Assembly (NCBI GenBank): GCA_019240395.1
Contig: JAFAYM010000038.1
Location: 1 to 57,474, forward strand
Length of the DNA: 57,474 nt
Origin: Acidisphaera sp.
GTDB lineage: Bacteria > Pseudomonadota > Alphaproteobacteria > Acetobacterales > Acetobacteraceae
Direction: 5' to 3'
The notes beneath the pieces are model-generated. The model did not search any database. It was given only the letters and a program-made list of their open reading frames with translations, and had not been told where the DNA came from. Shown piece after piece: positions 34,445-43,101 of this stretch. The translations under genes and the position numbers were made by a program. Numbering within the stretch: the stretch's first letter is position 1; the number at the start of each line of letters is the position of its first letter.

Positions 34445-35178
34445 CACGCAGTCCCCCCGCCGCCGGGACGGTAGGGCGGCGGGGTGAGCAGCAGCGCGGT
34501 GACGCCCTCCGGCGCCGCAAGCGCCGGCTGCCCCCGCTTCGGCATGCCCGCCAGGAATGGCCGCACCTGGGCGAGGAAGATGCTCCAGATCCGGCGCAGC
34601 TCGGCGACGGGATGGCGATGCTCGTCGACGCGCAGATCGACCCAGGGATAGTCCTCGGTGTCGTGCACCAGCAGCGCGGCGGATTGCTTGCCGCGCTTGT
34701 CTCCGCCGACCGCCTGCCCGGCCTCCAGCGCCAGCAGCAGGCGTTCGGCGAGCTCGGCGGCGGCGCTGCCCAGGAAGGCGGCTTGCATGGCGTCGAGCAC
34801 CTCCGGTCCGGTCAGCATGTTGCCCTGGATGGCGTAGTCGGGCCCGGTATGATGGCCAAACCACGGCGTGCAGTTGTTCCCCGACCAGCTTGCCGCCCTG
34901 CCCTGGCAGTCCACCACGCCGATCTGGCGGACATCCCTGGCCTCATCGTCCGCGAGCACGCTGTCCAGCGCCGCCTGGGCGCTCGCGCCGCCGGCCAGCG
35001 CCTCGATCGAGCGGAAGCCGAGATAGGGATTGACCCAGGCCTGGGTGCTGACCGCGCCCACCCCAGGCCGCACATGCGGACAGAGCGAGCCGACGGCGGG
35101 AACCGCGGTGCTGACCGCGACACCGAGCATGCCGGTGCGCGAGCAGCGTGCGGCAATGGAGAAGGTGTTGGCCTGCAT
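34444..35178 (-). CDS. DUF1028 domain protein (Ntn-hydrolase-like fold)
   Basis: 244 residues. The N-terminal MQANTFSIAARCSRTGMLGV and AVSTAVPAVGSLCPHVRPGV are the DUF1028 hallmark ('tfSIva.dp..g..GvavaS...avG...p....gvGavatQ'). AWSGN-like ASWSGNNCTPWFGH and YAIQGNMLTGPEVLDAM follow. The family has an Ntn-hydrolase-like fold, and members often neighbour amino-acid or peptide catabolism genes. Function is not established; hydrolysis of an amide is plausible. The gene is 20 bp after the LivF-type ATPase and overlaps the next tiny gene by one base. Confidence 0.9.
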   Translation of the reverse strand: MQANTFSIAARCSRTGMLGVAVSTAVPAVGSLCPHVRPGVGAVSTQAWVNPYLGFRSIEALAGGASAQAALDSVLADDEARDVRQIGVVDCQGRAASWSGNNCTPWFGHHTGPDYAIQGNMLTGPEVLDAMQAAFLGSAAAELAERLLLALEAGQAVGGDKRGKQSAALLVHDTEDYPWVDLRVDEHRHPVAELRRIWSIFLAQVRPFLAGMPKRGQPALAAPEGVTALLLTPPPYRPGGGGTA

Positions 35179-35198
35179 GCCTGCCTCCGGGTGCGCGG

Positions 35199-35906
35199 TC
35201 AGACCGCGAGATGGTCGTGGATGCGCGCCTCCACGCCGGGCTGAGCGATGAGACCGGTATCGACGATCTCGCCGCGGGTCAGCACGGCGTAGCGCTGAGC
35301 GACCGAGAGCGCGAACTGCACGTTCTGTTCGATCAGCAGAATGCTCAGCTGCGACCCGCTGAGCTCCGACCGCATCACCTCCGCCATCCGCAGGATCACC
35401 GAGGGCTGCAGCCCCTCCGAAATCTCGTCGACCAGCATGAGCCGGGGACGTGACAGCAGGGCGCGGGCCATGATGAGCATCTTCTGCTCGCCGCCGCTGA
35501 GCGTGCCGGCGGCCTGGCGGCGCCGCTTGGCGAGGAAGGGAAAGAAGCCGGCGACCCGGTCCAGCGCCGGCGCGAAGCCGCGATCGCTCCGCAGGCCGAG
35601 GCGCAGGTTTTCCTCGACGCTCAAATCCTGGAAGATCGCCTGGTCCTGCGGGCTGTAGGCGACCGAGCGCGCGGCCAGGCGGTGGGGCGACAGGCCGGTG
35701 GTCGGCGTGCCGTGGATGCGGATGGTGCCGCCATGGGGCGGCAGAAAGCCCATGATGGTCTTCAGCAGCGTGCTCTTGCCCATGCCGTTCTTGCCGAGCA
35801 CGGCCAGCACCTCGCCCTGTTGCAGGCTGAGTGTAATGTCGCGCAGCACCATGGCCTCGCCGTAGCCGCTGGTGAGGTGCTCGATCTGCAGGGCCGCGTC
35901 AGCCAT
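35199..35906 (-). CDS. ABC transporter ATP-binding protein, LivF type
   Basis: 235 residues. Walker A GKNGMGKST, signature LSGGEQKMLIMARALLSRP, Walker B LMLVDEISEGLQP and IEQNVQFAL (H-loop position) are all present. In branched-chain-type ABC importers it pairs with a LivG ATPase, here fused to the LivM permease gene just upstream, which it overlaps by 8 bp. It powers uptake of the ligand bound by the duplicated periplasmic proteins of this operon. Confidence 0.94.
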   Translation of the reverse strand: MADAALQIEHLTSGYGEAMVLRDITLSLQQGEVLAVLGKNGMGKSTLLKTIMGFLPPHGGTIRIHGTPTTGLSPHRLAARSVAYSPQDQAIFQDLSVEENLRLGLRSDRGFAPALDRVAGFFPFLAKRRRQAAGTLSGGEQKMLIMARALLSRPRLMLVDEISEGLQPSVILRMAEVMRSELSGSQLSILLIEQNVQFALSVAQRYAVLTRGEIVDTGLIAQPGVEARIHDHLAV

Positions 35907-37761
35907 CCGAGCCGGGTCCTGCGGCGGCGGGCTCGCCGATCGCCTGCGGCTCGCCGGTGTAGATGGTGCGCACCAGCTCGGAGGTGACGACCTCCTCGAC
36001 GCTGCCGTCCAGCACGATGCGGCCCTGGTGCAGCACGATGATGCGCGAGCTGATCTCGCGCACGAATTCGAGGTCGTGCTCGATCAGGAGGATGCAAAGC
36101 CCGTGCTTCGCCACAAGGTCGACGAGGATGCCGCCGATCAATGTGCGTTCCGGCTTGGTCAGGCCGGCGGTCGGCTCGTCCAACAGCAGCACGCTCGGCT
36201 CCATGGCCAGCACCATGGCGAGTTCCAGTGCCTGCTTGGCGCCGTGGGAGAGGTGGCGGACGGTGGTGCCGAGCTGGGCCACGAGGCCGGTCGCACGGGC
36301 GACCTGCATCGCCGCTTCGGGCAGGTGAATTTCGTCGGCGCGCCGCCAGGGTGACAGCCTCTCCAGACGTGAGCGGGAGACCCGCAGGGATTCCGCCACG
36401 GTCAGCGCATCGAACACGTTCGGCGTCTGGAATTTTCGCCCGAGGCCGAGGCGCACGCAGCGTTCCGGGGGCATGCGGCCGACTTCGCGCCCCTGGATGG
36501 CGATGCGCCCGCGGGTACGCTCCTGCCCGTCGCTGATGCAGCGGATGAGCGTGGTCTTGCCGGCACCGTTCGGCCCGACCAGGCTGACCAGCTCGCCGCG
36601 GCGGCCGGTGAAGGAGATGTCCTCCAGCACATGCAGGCTGCCATAGCTCCGCGCCACGCCGGTGATTTCCACCGCGGCGGGCGCGTGCCCCATCTGCATG
36701 TGGGTCTCGATGTCGTAGGTCGGTGCCTCGGCCAGGCGTGCCGCGGTCGGCTGGATGCGGGACACCCGGGGAAGCAGGCGGCGAACCAGTCCCGCGAGTG
36801 CCGGGCCCAGCCCTTGCGGCATGATGACGATGACGACGATGAACACCGCGCCGACGACGAGCTGCCAGACGAAGGGCAGACTGCCGCTCAGCCAGGCGCT
36901 GACGAAATCGATCAGCACCGCGATGATCGCCGGGCCTATGAGTGTGCCGCGGCCGCCCAGCGCCACCCAGATCACCAGCATGGTGCCGAACTGGAAATCC
37001 CCGAGATCGGGGGCGACGACGTCGGTGTAGGCGGCGTAGGCGTAGCCGGCCAGGGCGGCCACCACCGCCGAGACCACCAGCAGCGCGCCCTTTACCCAGG
37101 AAGTGGAAATGCCGAAATAGCGGCAGCGCTGCTCGTTCTCGCGGATCGAGACCAGCAGCCGGCCGGCATCGCTGCGCACGAAGATCCAGCCGAGCAGGGT
37201 GACCAGGACCAGGGCAACGCCGGCGATACGGAACCAGGCTTCATTCGAAAGATCGAACGTGTCGAAACCGGAAAGCCCGCTGCTGGATCCGGTGAAGTCA
37301 CCGCCCGCGTAGATCACCTGCACGAAGACGATCGACAGCACCAGCGTGACCACGGAGATGTAGAGCGGCGACACGCCCGTGCCGAAAGCCAGCCAGGCGA
37401 TCAGGGCCGCCACCAGCCCGGCCACGACCACGCCGCCGCCGAGCGCCGCGACGGCCACCAGCGGCGTGAAATCGAGGTGGGAAAAAGCCAGGCCGCAGGC
37501 ATAGGCGCCGATCGCAAAGAACGCCGACTGCCCGAACGACAGCACCCCCGTGAAGCCCCAGAGGATGTCCACGGTGACGGCGATGCTGCCGTAGAGGAAG
37601 GAGCGGATCAGGATGTTGACGGAGTAGCGGTCGAGCAGCAGCGGACCGACCGCGACCAGCGCCAGCCCGAGCAAGGTCAGCGCGCCGATGCCGCCGAGCT
37701 CGAGCCGGAAGCGCTCCGAGGGCAGCCGGGCCGGTGCGGCGTCGCGCATCGGCGCGCTCAT
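35899..37761 (-). CDS. Fused LivM permease - LivG ATPase of a branched-chain-type ABC importer
   Basis: 620 residues, one uninterrupted frame. Residues ~20-325 are a LivM permease (GFTGVLSFGQSAFFAIGAYA at 69-88; REN near 207; IGPAIIAVLIDFVSAWL at 275-291). A ~40-residue linker follows. Residues ~363-605 are a LivG ATPase with Walker A GPNGAGKTT (396-404), signature LSHGAKQALELA (504-515), Walker B VLLLDEPTAGL (524-534) and IEHDLEFV. It starts 9 bp after the LivH-type gene and overlaps the LivF-type gene by 8 bp. Fusion fixes one permease per ATPase in the complex. Such fusions are known in this transporter class and the clean frame argues against an artefact. Confidence 0.94.
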   Translation of the reverse strand: MSAPMRDAAPARLPSERFRLELGGIGALTLLGLALVAVGPLLLDRYSVNILIRSFLYGSIAVTVDILWGFTGVLSFGQSAFFAIGAYACGLAFSHLDFTPLVAVAALGGGVVVAGLVAALIAWLAFGTGVSPLYISVVTLVLSIVFVQVIYAGGDFTGSSSGLSGFDTFDLSNEAWFRIAGVALVLVTLLGWIFVRSDAGRLLVSIRENEQRCRYFGISTSWVKGALLVVSAVVAALAGYAYAAYTDVVAPDLGDFQFGTMLVIWVALGGRGTLIGPAIIAVLIDFVSAWLSGSLPFVWQLVVGAVFIVVIVIMPQGLGPALAGLVRRLLPRVSRIQPTAARLAEAPTYDIETHMQMGHAPAAVEITGVARSYGSLHVLEDISFTGRRGELVSLVGPNGAGKTTLIRCISDGQERTRGRIAIQGREVGRMPPERCVRLGLGRKFQTPNVFDALTVAESLRVSRSRLERLSPWRRADEIHLPEAAMQVARATGLVAQLGTTVRHLSHGAKQALELAMVLAMEPSVLLLDEPTAGLTKPERTLIGGILVDLVAKHGLCILLIEHDLEFVREISSRIIVLHQGRIVLDGSVEEVVTSELVRTIYTGEPQAIGEPAAAGPGSDG

Positions 37762-37770
37762 GGCGTCGGC

Positions 37771-38607
37771 TCAGGCACGGGCAAATCCCGCGGGACGGAT
37801 GCGCAGCAGCACGGCCGCGAGAACCACGATGGTCAGCGCGCCGAGCACCGGGCTGCTGTAGGTGCTGACCACGACCTGGGCACCGCCCAGCACCAGCGAG
37901 GCAGCGGCGAGGCTGATCAGCGAAGTGCCGGAGACCATGACCAGCATGAAGGCGTTCAGCAGCCATGGCAGGCCCATCAGCGGATCGATGCTGAGCAGCG
38001 GCGTGATCAGCGCGCCGGCGACCGTGGCAATGCCGGCGCCGACGCTGAACGTGGCGAATCGCACCAGCTCGCTGTTGATGCCGAGGCTCTGGGCGAGCGT
38101 CTCGTTCATGATCACCGCCCGCGCCGCCAGGCCGAGCCGCGTGCCCTGCATCACCACGCCGATCAGTCCGCCGAGCACCAGCGCTACGATCAGCATGATC
38201 AGTCGGTAGAGCGAGTAGCTGGTGCCGAGCAGCGGCACCGCCCCCTGCACCGGGCTCAGCACGAATTGCGTGCTGCGGCCGAAGCCGATGGTGATCAGCT
38301 GGACCACCACGATGCTCAGCCCCCAGGTCGCGAGGATGGCATCGAGCGGGCGGCTGTAGAGCGGGCGGACGATCAGCCGCTCGACAGCTGCGCCGAGCAG
38401 CAGACCGATGACGAGAGCCACCGGTGCTGCGAGCCATGGGCTCCAGTTCAGCTCGGTGACGATCAACGCAGCGTAGCCGCCGAGGGTGAGGAAGCCGCCA
38501 TGCGCGAAGTTGATGATCTTCAGCACGCCGAACACGATCAGCAGCCCGACGGCCACCACGAACAGGATGCCCGCGGTGGTCAGGATGTCGAGCAGCAGAT
38601 CGGTCAT
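37771..38607 (-). CDS. ABC transporter permease, LivH type
   Basis: 278 residues, about eight membrane helices. Near the N-terminus is VLKIINFAHGGFLTLGGYAA, the diagnostic LivH motif ('iiNfAhG.....GAY'). RAVIMNETLAQSLGINSEL contains the cytoplasmic EAA-like loop that contacts the ATPase. It forms the heterodimeric channel with the LivM half of the downstream fusion. It lies 22 bp after the first binding-protein gene and 9 bp before the fusion gene. Confidence 0.93.
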   Translation of the reverse strand: MTDLLLDILTTAGILFVVAVGLLIVFGVLKIINFAHGGFLTLGGYAALIVTELNWSPWLAAPVALVIGLLLGAAVERLIVRPLYSRPLDAILATWGLSIVVVQLITIGFGRSTQFVLSPVQGAVPLLGTSYSLYRLIMLIVALVLGGLIGVVMQGTRLGLAARAVIMNETLAQSLGINSELVRFATFSVGAGIATVAGALITPLLSIDPLMGLPWLLNAFMLVMVSGTSLISLAAASLVLGGAQVVVSTYSSPVLGALTIVVLAAVLLRIRPAGFARA

Positions 38608-38628
38608 CGCCAGGCTCGGCGCGACGCA

Positions 38629-38728
38629 GCTATTTCAGTTTCGGGCATTGGTCGCCGGGATCGACGTTCTTGAAGCTCTGGATCACCTTGACGCTGCCGT
38701 CCTGCTGCACCTGGCCGAGATACATGGT
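38629..38728. repeat. 100-bp perfect direct repeat, downstream copy (3' end of binding protein 1)
   Basis: This stretch is identical base for base to 39938-40037. It encodes the last ~32 residues of both binding proteins (ending DPGDQCPKLK) plus the stop. Identity including third codon positions shows very recent duplication or gene conversion. Confidence 0.92.
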
Positions 38729-39826
38729 CAGCGGCGCATGGTGCTGCTTGTTCATCTGGATCGGGCCGCGCGCGCCGGTGAAGCTGACCGTGGGAAGCGC
38801 CTTCAGCACCTTGTCGGTATCCAGGCTGCCGGCCTTCTCGACCGCTGCCTTGTACAGGTAGACTCCGTCATATTCAGGCTCGGACAGATCGTTCGGCGTC
38901 TTCATCTCACTACCGAACATTTTCTGCAGGCCGGCGATGAACGCCTTGTTCTGCGGATTGTCGAGACTGGTCAGGTAGGATTGCGAGACGTAGACGCCAG
39001 CTGCGTCCGCGCCGATCGCCTTGGCTGTGCCTTCATCGACGCCGAGATTGCCGAACGGCACCTGGATGCCGGATGCCCTGAGCTGCTTGGTCAGCGTCAC
39101 ATTCGGGGCGCCGCCGGCGGTCGAGCTGACCAGCGCATCCGGGTTGGCGGTGCGCAGCTTGCTCAGCACCGGCGTCCAGTCCGATGCGTCCATCGGCAGA
39201 TACTCCTCGCCGATCACCTTCCCGCCATGCGCCTCGATGTATTTGCGGGTGAAGCCGAGCATGCCGCGCCCAAAGGCGTAGTCGCTGCCTACGAGAAAGA
39301 AGGTTTTCGCTGCCTTCTCCTTCTGGAAGTAGTCAATGACGGGCGGCACCTGCTGTTCCGGTACCCAGGCGTCGACGAACAGGTACGGGCTGCACGATCT
39401 TCCCTCATAGGAGGACGTGTAGATGAACGGCACCTTGCCCCGGGCCACGACCGGCAGGCCGGCATTGCGCGCCGCACTGGTTTCCATGGTGATCAGCGCG
39501 TTGACGTTCTGCTGGAAGATGAGCGAATTGAATGCCTTCACGGCGCCATCGGCGCCGCTGCCATCATCGGCAACGTCGAGCTCGACGTGTTTGCCGAGAA
39601 TGCCGCCATGAGCGTTGATTTCGGCAACGGCCAACTGTCCCGCCTGCACGACGGAAGGGGCGACCACACTGTTGGCGCCGCTCAGACCGATCGGCACGCC
39701 GATCTTCACCACGTTCTGCGCCAGTGCCGCGAAGCTGCCCAAGGTCAGCCCCAGCACGGCACCGACCACCAGTGTGCCTCGTGCACGCCGAGCCCGCCGG
39801 TACCACGATTGATCGAGATGTCCCAC
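38630..39826 (-). CDS. Branched-chain/amide-type ABC transporter substrate-binding protein, copy 1
   Basis: 398 residues from a GTG with GGAGG six bases upstream. A signal peptide with a long basic n-region (RRARRARGTLVVGAVLGLTL...ALAQ) precedes a periplasmic binding fold of the Peripla_BP_6/LivJ class. SGANSVVAPSVVQAGQLAVA, LVGSDYAFGRGMLGFTRKY and GEEYLPMDASDW are landmarks; the last two recall the amide/urea-type receptors AmiC and UrtA. It is near-identical to the neighbouring paralog upstream. The ligand is unknown; downstream amidohydrolases suggest an amide, ureide or amino-acid derivative. Confidence 0.92.
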   Translation of the reverse strand: MGHLDQSWYRRARRARGTLVVGAVLGLTLGSFAALAQNVVKIGVPIGLSGANSVVAPSVVQAGQLAVAEINAHGGILGKHVELDVADDGSGADGAVKAFNSLIFQQNVNALITMETSAARNAGLPVVARGKVPFIYTSSYEGRSCSPYLFVDAWVPEQQVPPVIDYFQKEKAAKTFFLVGSDYAFGRGMLGFTRKYIEAHGGKVIGEEYLPMDASDWTPVLSKLRTANPDALVSSTAGGAPNVTLTKQLRASGIQVPFGNLGVDEGTAKAIGADAAGVYVSQSYLTSLDNPQNKAFIAGLQKMFGSEMKTPNDLSEPEYDGVYLYKAAVEKAGSLDTDKVLKALPTVSFTGARGPIQMNKQHHAPLTMYLGQVQQDGSVKVIQSFKNVDPGDQCPKLK

Positions 39827-39937
39827 CTCGGCCTCCTTCGGTCCGAGCCGATGCCTGATCCGAGCCGGCCATCGCTCGCCTCAAAGGCGAGGGTTCGGCA
39901 ATTTCGATGCCAGCCGGCCCGAGATCAACGTTTCCCG

Positions 39938-40037
39938 GCTATTTCAGTTTCGGGCATTGGTCGCCGGGATCGACGTTCTTGAAGCTCTGGATCACCTTGA
40001 CGCTGCCGTCCTGCTGCACCTGGCCGAGATACATGGT
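39938..40037. repeat. 100-bp perfect direct repeat, upstream copy (3' end of binding protein 2)
   Basis: Identical to 38629-38728, see that entry. The tandem arrangement of the two genes makes loss of one copy by recombination possible. Confidence 0.92.
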
Positions 40038-41147
40038 GAGCGGCGCATGGTGCTCCTTGTCCATGGTGATGGTGCCGCGCGGGCCGTCGAAGCTTACCGT
40101 GGGCAGTGCCTTCAGCACCTTCTCGGTGTCCAGGCTGCCGGCCCTCTCGATCGCCGCCTTGTAGAGATAAACGCTGTCATATTCCGGCTCGGACAGGTCG
40201 TTCGGGATCTTGAAGTCGCTGCCGAACATCTTCTGCAGCGCTGCGATGAATGCCTTGTTCTTCGGGTTGTCGAGCGTCGTCAGGTAGGATTGCGAGATGT
40301 AGACCCCGGCCGCATCCGCGCCGATCGCCTTCGCCGTGCCCTCATCCACCGCCAGATTGCCGAACGGAACATCAACGCCGGCGGCGCGAAGCTGCTTGGT
40401 CAAGGTGACATTCGGGGCGCCCCCCGCCGTCGAGCTGATCAGCGCATCGGGGTGTGCGGCGCGCAGCTTGCTGATCACCGAGGTCCAGTCCGAAGCGTCC
40501 ATCGGCAGGTACTCCTCGCCGAGCACGCGGCCGCCATGGGCTTCGATGTATTTGCGGGTGAAGCCGAGCATGCCGCGGCCGAAGGCATAATCACTGCCGA
40601 CGAGATAGAACGTCTTGGCGTTCTTCTCCTTGAGGAAGTAGTCGACGATTGGCGCGACCTGCTGGTCCGGCACCCAGGCGTCGACGAACAGGTAAGGGCT
40701 GCACGACCGTCCCTCGTAATAGGAGGTGTAGATGAACGGCACCTTGCCGCGCGATACCACCGGCAGGCCGGCGTTACGGGCGGCACTGGTTTCCATGGTG
40801 ATGATGGCGTTGGCGTTCTGCTGGAAGAGCAACGCGTTGAACGCCTTGACCGCGCCGTCGGCGCCGCTGCCGTCATCGGCGACGGCGAACTCGACCTGCT
40901 TGCCGAGGATGCCGCCATGAGCGTTGATCTCGGCGACCGCCAGCTGCCCCGCCTGCACGACCGAGGGTGCGACCACACTGTTGGCGCCGCTCAAGCCCAC
41001 GGGGACGCCGATCTTGATGACGGACTGGGCCTGCGCCGTGCCGTATACCGGTGCGGCAAGGCTGAGGATCGTTCCCAGGGCGCGGGCACCACGCCCGAAT
41101 TTCATGCCCGGCTCGTGCCGGTTTCGACGGGTACGCCGCTCGCGCAT
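39939..41147 (-). CDS. Branched-chain/amide-type ABC transporter substrate-binding protein, copy 2
   Basis: 402 residues. It aligns without gaps to copy 1 over the mature protein, with a large majority of residues identical and differences mostly conservative (for example GKHVELDV versus GKQVEFAV). The signal peptide differs more. An ATG 42 bp downstream (MKFGRGARALGTIL) is an alternative start, but the longer n-region matches copy 1 better and GGGGA precedes the first ATG. It is the first gene of the ten-gene operon and should carry the operon promoter in the 192-bp divergent gap before rpiB. Duplication may widen ligand range or increase dosage. Confidence 0.9.
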   Translation of the reverse strand: MRERRTRRNRHEPGMKFGRGARALGTILSLAAPVYGTAQAQSVIKIGVPVGLSGANSVVAPSVVQAGQLAVAEINAHGGILGKQVEFAVADDGSGADGAVKAFNALLFQQNANAIITMETSAARNAGLPVVSRGKVPFIYTSYYEGRSCSPYLFVDAWVPDQQVAPIVDYFLKEKNAKTFYLVGSDYAFGRGMLGFTRKYIEAHGGRVLGEEYLPMDASDWTSVISKLRAAHPDALISSTAGGAPNVTLTKQLRAAGVDVPFGNLAVDEGTAKAIGADAAGVYISQSYLTTLDNPKNKAFIAALQKMFGSDFKIPNDLSEPEYDSVYLYKAAIERAGSLDTEKVLKALPTVSFDGPRGTITMDKEHHAPLTMYLGQVQQDGSVKVIQSFKNVDPGDQCPKLK

Positions 41148-41339
41148 CGCTATCGATCCCCAACTGCCGCGGCGGCGCCGATCGCCACCGCTCCATCGGG
41201 CTTGATTGTTTCCGAAACCCGCGCGCCGTCAATGGCCGGATCGGCAGCACCGGCGCTCTTTCCACCGGGCTCGATACGATTACAATGAACCCCCAACGAT
41301 GCGGCGTCACACTCGCCGAGGCCTGAGGGAGAAGCGTCC

Positions 41340-41786
41340 ATGCGCCTGGTCATCGGTTCCGATCACGCCGGCTTTCCGATGAAGGCCGCCGTGCTCACGC
41401 ATCTGCGAGGCCGCGGTCACGAGGTCATCGACGTCGGCTCGCATGACGACCGCCCCGTCGACTTTCCCGACATCGCCCGCAAGCTCGTCGACATCATCAA
41501 GCGCGGCGAGGCGGCGCGCGGCATCATGGTGTGCGGCACCGGGGTCGGCGCCTCGATCGCCGCAAACAAGGTGCGCGGCATTCGCGCCGCGGTCTGCCAC
41601 GACGTCCATTCCGCGCATCAGAGCGTCGAGCATGACGACGTCAACGTGATGTGCCTCGGCGCGCAGATCGTCGGTCCCTGGCTGGCCTGCGATCTGCTGG
41701 ATGCGTATGTCGGGGCCGAGTTTTCCACCGACGAGGATTGCCGGCGCCGCGTCGCCAAGCTCGGGGAAATGGAGAACCAGGCGTAG
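41340..41786 (+). CDS. rpiB: RpiB/LacA/LacB family sugar-phosphate isomerase
   Basis: 148 residues, normal RpiB length. IGSDHAGFPMKAAVLTHLRGRGHEVIDVG is the N-terminal signature; MVCGTGVGASIAANKVRGIRAAVCHD carries the catalytic Cys and the GTG.G.siaANk motif; HDDVNVMCLGAQIVG completes the pattern. It interconverts aldose and ketose phosphates such as ribose 5-phosphate and ribulose 5-phosphate, or related 4-carbon/6-carbon acids in catabolic operons. Being first in a catabolic operon with MFS, dehydrogenase and lactonase genes (30 bp before the MFS), it may act on an uncommon sugar phosphate rather than in the pentose phosphate pathway. Confidence 0.9.
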   Translation: MRLVIGSDHAGFPMKAAVLTHLRGRGHEVIDVGSHDDRPVDFPDIARKLVDIIKRGEAARGIMVCGTGVGASIAANKVRGIRAAVCHDVHSAHQSVEHDDVNVMCLGAQIVGPWLACDLLDAYVGAEFSTDEDCRRRVAKLGEMENQA

Positions 41787-41816
41787 CGGACCAGGCGGGG
41801 CGCAGGGGAGGAAACG

Positions 41817-43097
41817 ATGGACGCAGCAGTAGTGCCGGCGGCGCGGTGGATGCGGATCATTCCCGCCGCCTTCCTGATGTACACGATCTCTTTTATCGAT
41901 CGGAACAACATCGCCTTCGGCTTCTTCGGCATCCAGAAGGAGCTCGGTTTGGACGCGACCGCGGCCGGGCTCGCCGGCGGCATTTTTTTCTTCGGCTACC
42001 TGTTCCTGCAAATTCCGGGCAGCGTGCTGGCGCAGCGCTGGAGCGCAAAGGCCTTCGTCGCCGTCTCGCTGGTGCTCTGGGGCGTCTGCTCGATGGCGAC
42101 CGCGTTCGTGCATAGCTTGCCGCAGCTGCTGGTGGCCCGCTTCCTGCTCGGCGTCGTGGAAGGCGGGGTGTCGCCGGCGACGATGATCCTGCTGACCAAG
42201 TGGTTCCCGCTGAACGAGCGCGCCCGCGCCAACGGCTACTGGTATCTCTGCATCCCCGTTGCCTCGATCATCACCGCCCCGCTCTCCGGCTGGATTCTCA
42301 CCCACTATGACTGGCGGACGATGTTCCTCATCGAGGGTGCGCCGGCACTGGTCTTCGCGGCGATCTGGTGGTTCGTCATCGACGAAGACCCCAGCCGGGC
42401 GAAGTGGATTTCGCGGGCGGAGCGGAGCTATCTGGAGAGCACCCTTGCGGCGGAGAAGCGGGTGCTGACCAGCGAGGTTCCAAGCCTGCGCGATGCGCTG
42501 GCCAACCACAACGTGATCACCCTGCTGCTGCTGTTCTGCTTCCTGCAGGTCGGCTTCTACGGCTACGGCCTGTGGCTGCCGCGGCTGGTACAGTCGCTCT
42601 CGCACGGCACCATGATGCAGATCGGCTGGATCTCGGCAGTGCCCTGGGCGGCCGCGATGATCGGCTCGATCATCAACTCGACACATGCCGACCGCACCGG
42701 CGAGCACCGCCTGCACATTGCCGTGCCGATCCTTGCCGGAGCCTTGTTCCTGGCCCTCTCGGTGCTGGCCGGACCGGGCCGGCCGGTGCTGGCAATCGCG
42801 GCGCTCAGCATCTGCCTCGGGTTCATCTACTGCTACGCCGTGTTCTGGGCGGCACTCACCGCCTTCGTCGCCGAGGACGTGCTGGCCGTGGCGATGGGCT
42901 CGATCAACGCCATCGGCAATCTCGGTGGGTTCTTCGGCCCGTTCATCGTCGGATTCCTGATCGACCGCACCGGCAATGTCCTGGTCGGCGAGGGTTTTCT
43001 GATCCTTTCCCTGGTGATCTCCGGCAGCCTGGCGTTGCGGCTGCGCGACAGCCCGGCGGTGGCGCGCAGCCGGCTCGCCGCCGTCGGTCGGGCGTAG
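41817..43097 (+). CDS. MFS transporter, anion:cation symporter (ACS) family
   Basis: 426 residues with twelve membrane helices. The start, RIIPAAFLMYTISFIDRNNIAFGFF ('y..af.DR.Ni..A'), is the ACS family hallmark. RFLLGVVEGGVSPATMILLTKWF and ERARANGYWYLCIPVASIITAPLSGWI follow. ACS carriers bring in organic anions such as glucarate, hexuronates, phthalate or tartrate with protons. It stands between rpiB and a 3-hydroxyisobutyrate-dehydrogenase-type gene (4-bp gap), fitting import of a sugar acid. A good ribosome site (GGAGGAAACG) precedes the ATG. Confidence 0.94.
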   Translation: MDAAVVPAARWMRIIPAAFLMYTISFIDRNNIAFGFFGIQKELGLDATAAGLAGGIFFFGYLFLQIPGSVLAQRWSAKAFVAVSLVLWGVCSMATAFVHSLPQLLVARFLLGVVEGGVSPATMILLTKWFPLNERARANGYWYLCIPVASIITAPLSGWILTHYDWRTMFLIEGAPALVFAAIWWFVIDEDPSRAKWISRAERSYLESTLAAEKRVLTSEVPSLRDALANHNVITLLLLFCFLQVGFYGYGLWLPRLVQSLSHGTMMQIGWISAVPWAAAMIGSIINSTHADRTGEHRLHIAVPILAGALFLALSVLAGPGRPVLAIAALSICLGFIYCYAVFWAALTAFVAEDVLAVAMGSINAIGNLGGFFGPFIVGFLIDRTGNVLVGEGFLILSLVISGSLALRLRDSPAVARSRLAAVGRA

Positions 43098-43101
43098 GGC
43101 G

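Noticed and set aside
35899-37761. LivM-LivG fusion as a sequencing error joining two genes
   Set aside because: Frame and composition are continuous through a plausible linker and both domains are complete; such fusions occur in the family.
36631-38673. A 680-residue frame rich in His, Gln, Asp and Arg antisense to the ABC permeases
   Set aside because: It is the complement of conserved membrane-protein codons; the composition is artefactual.
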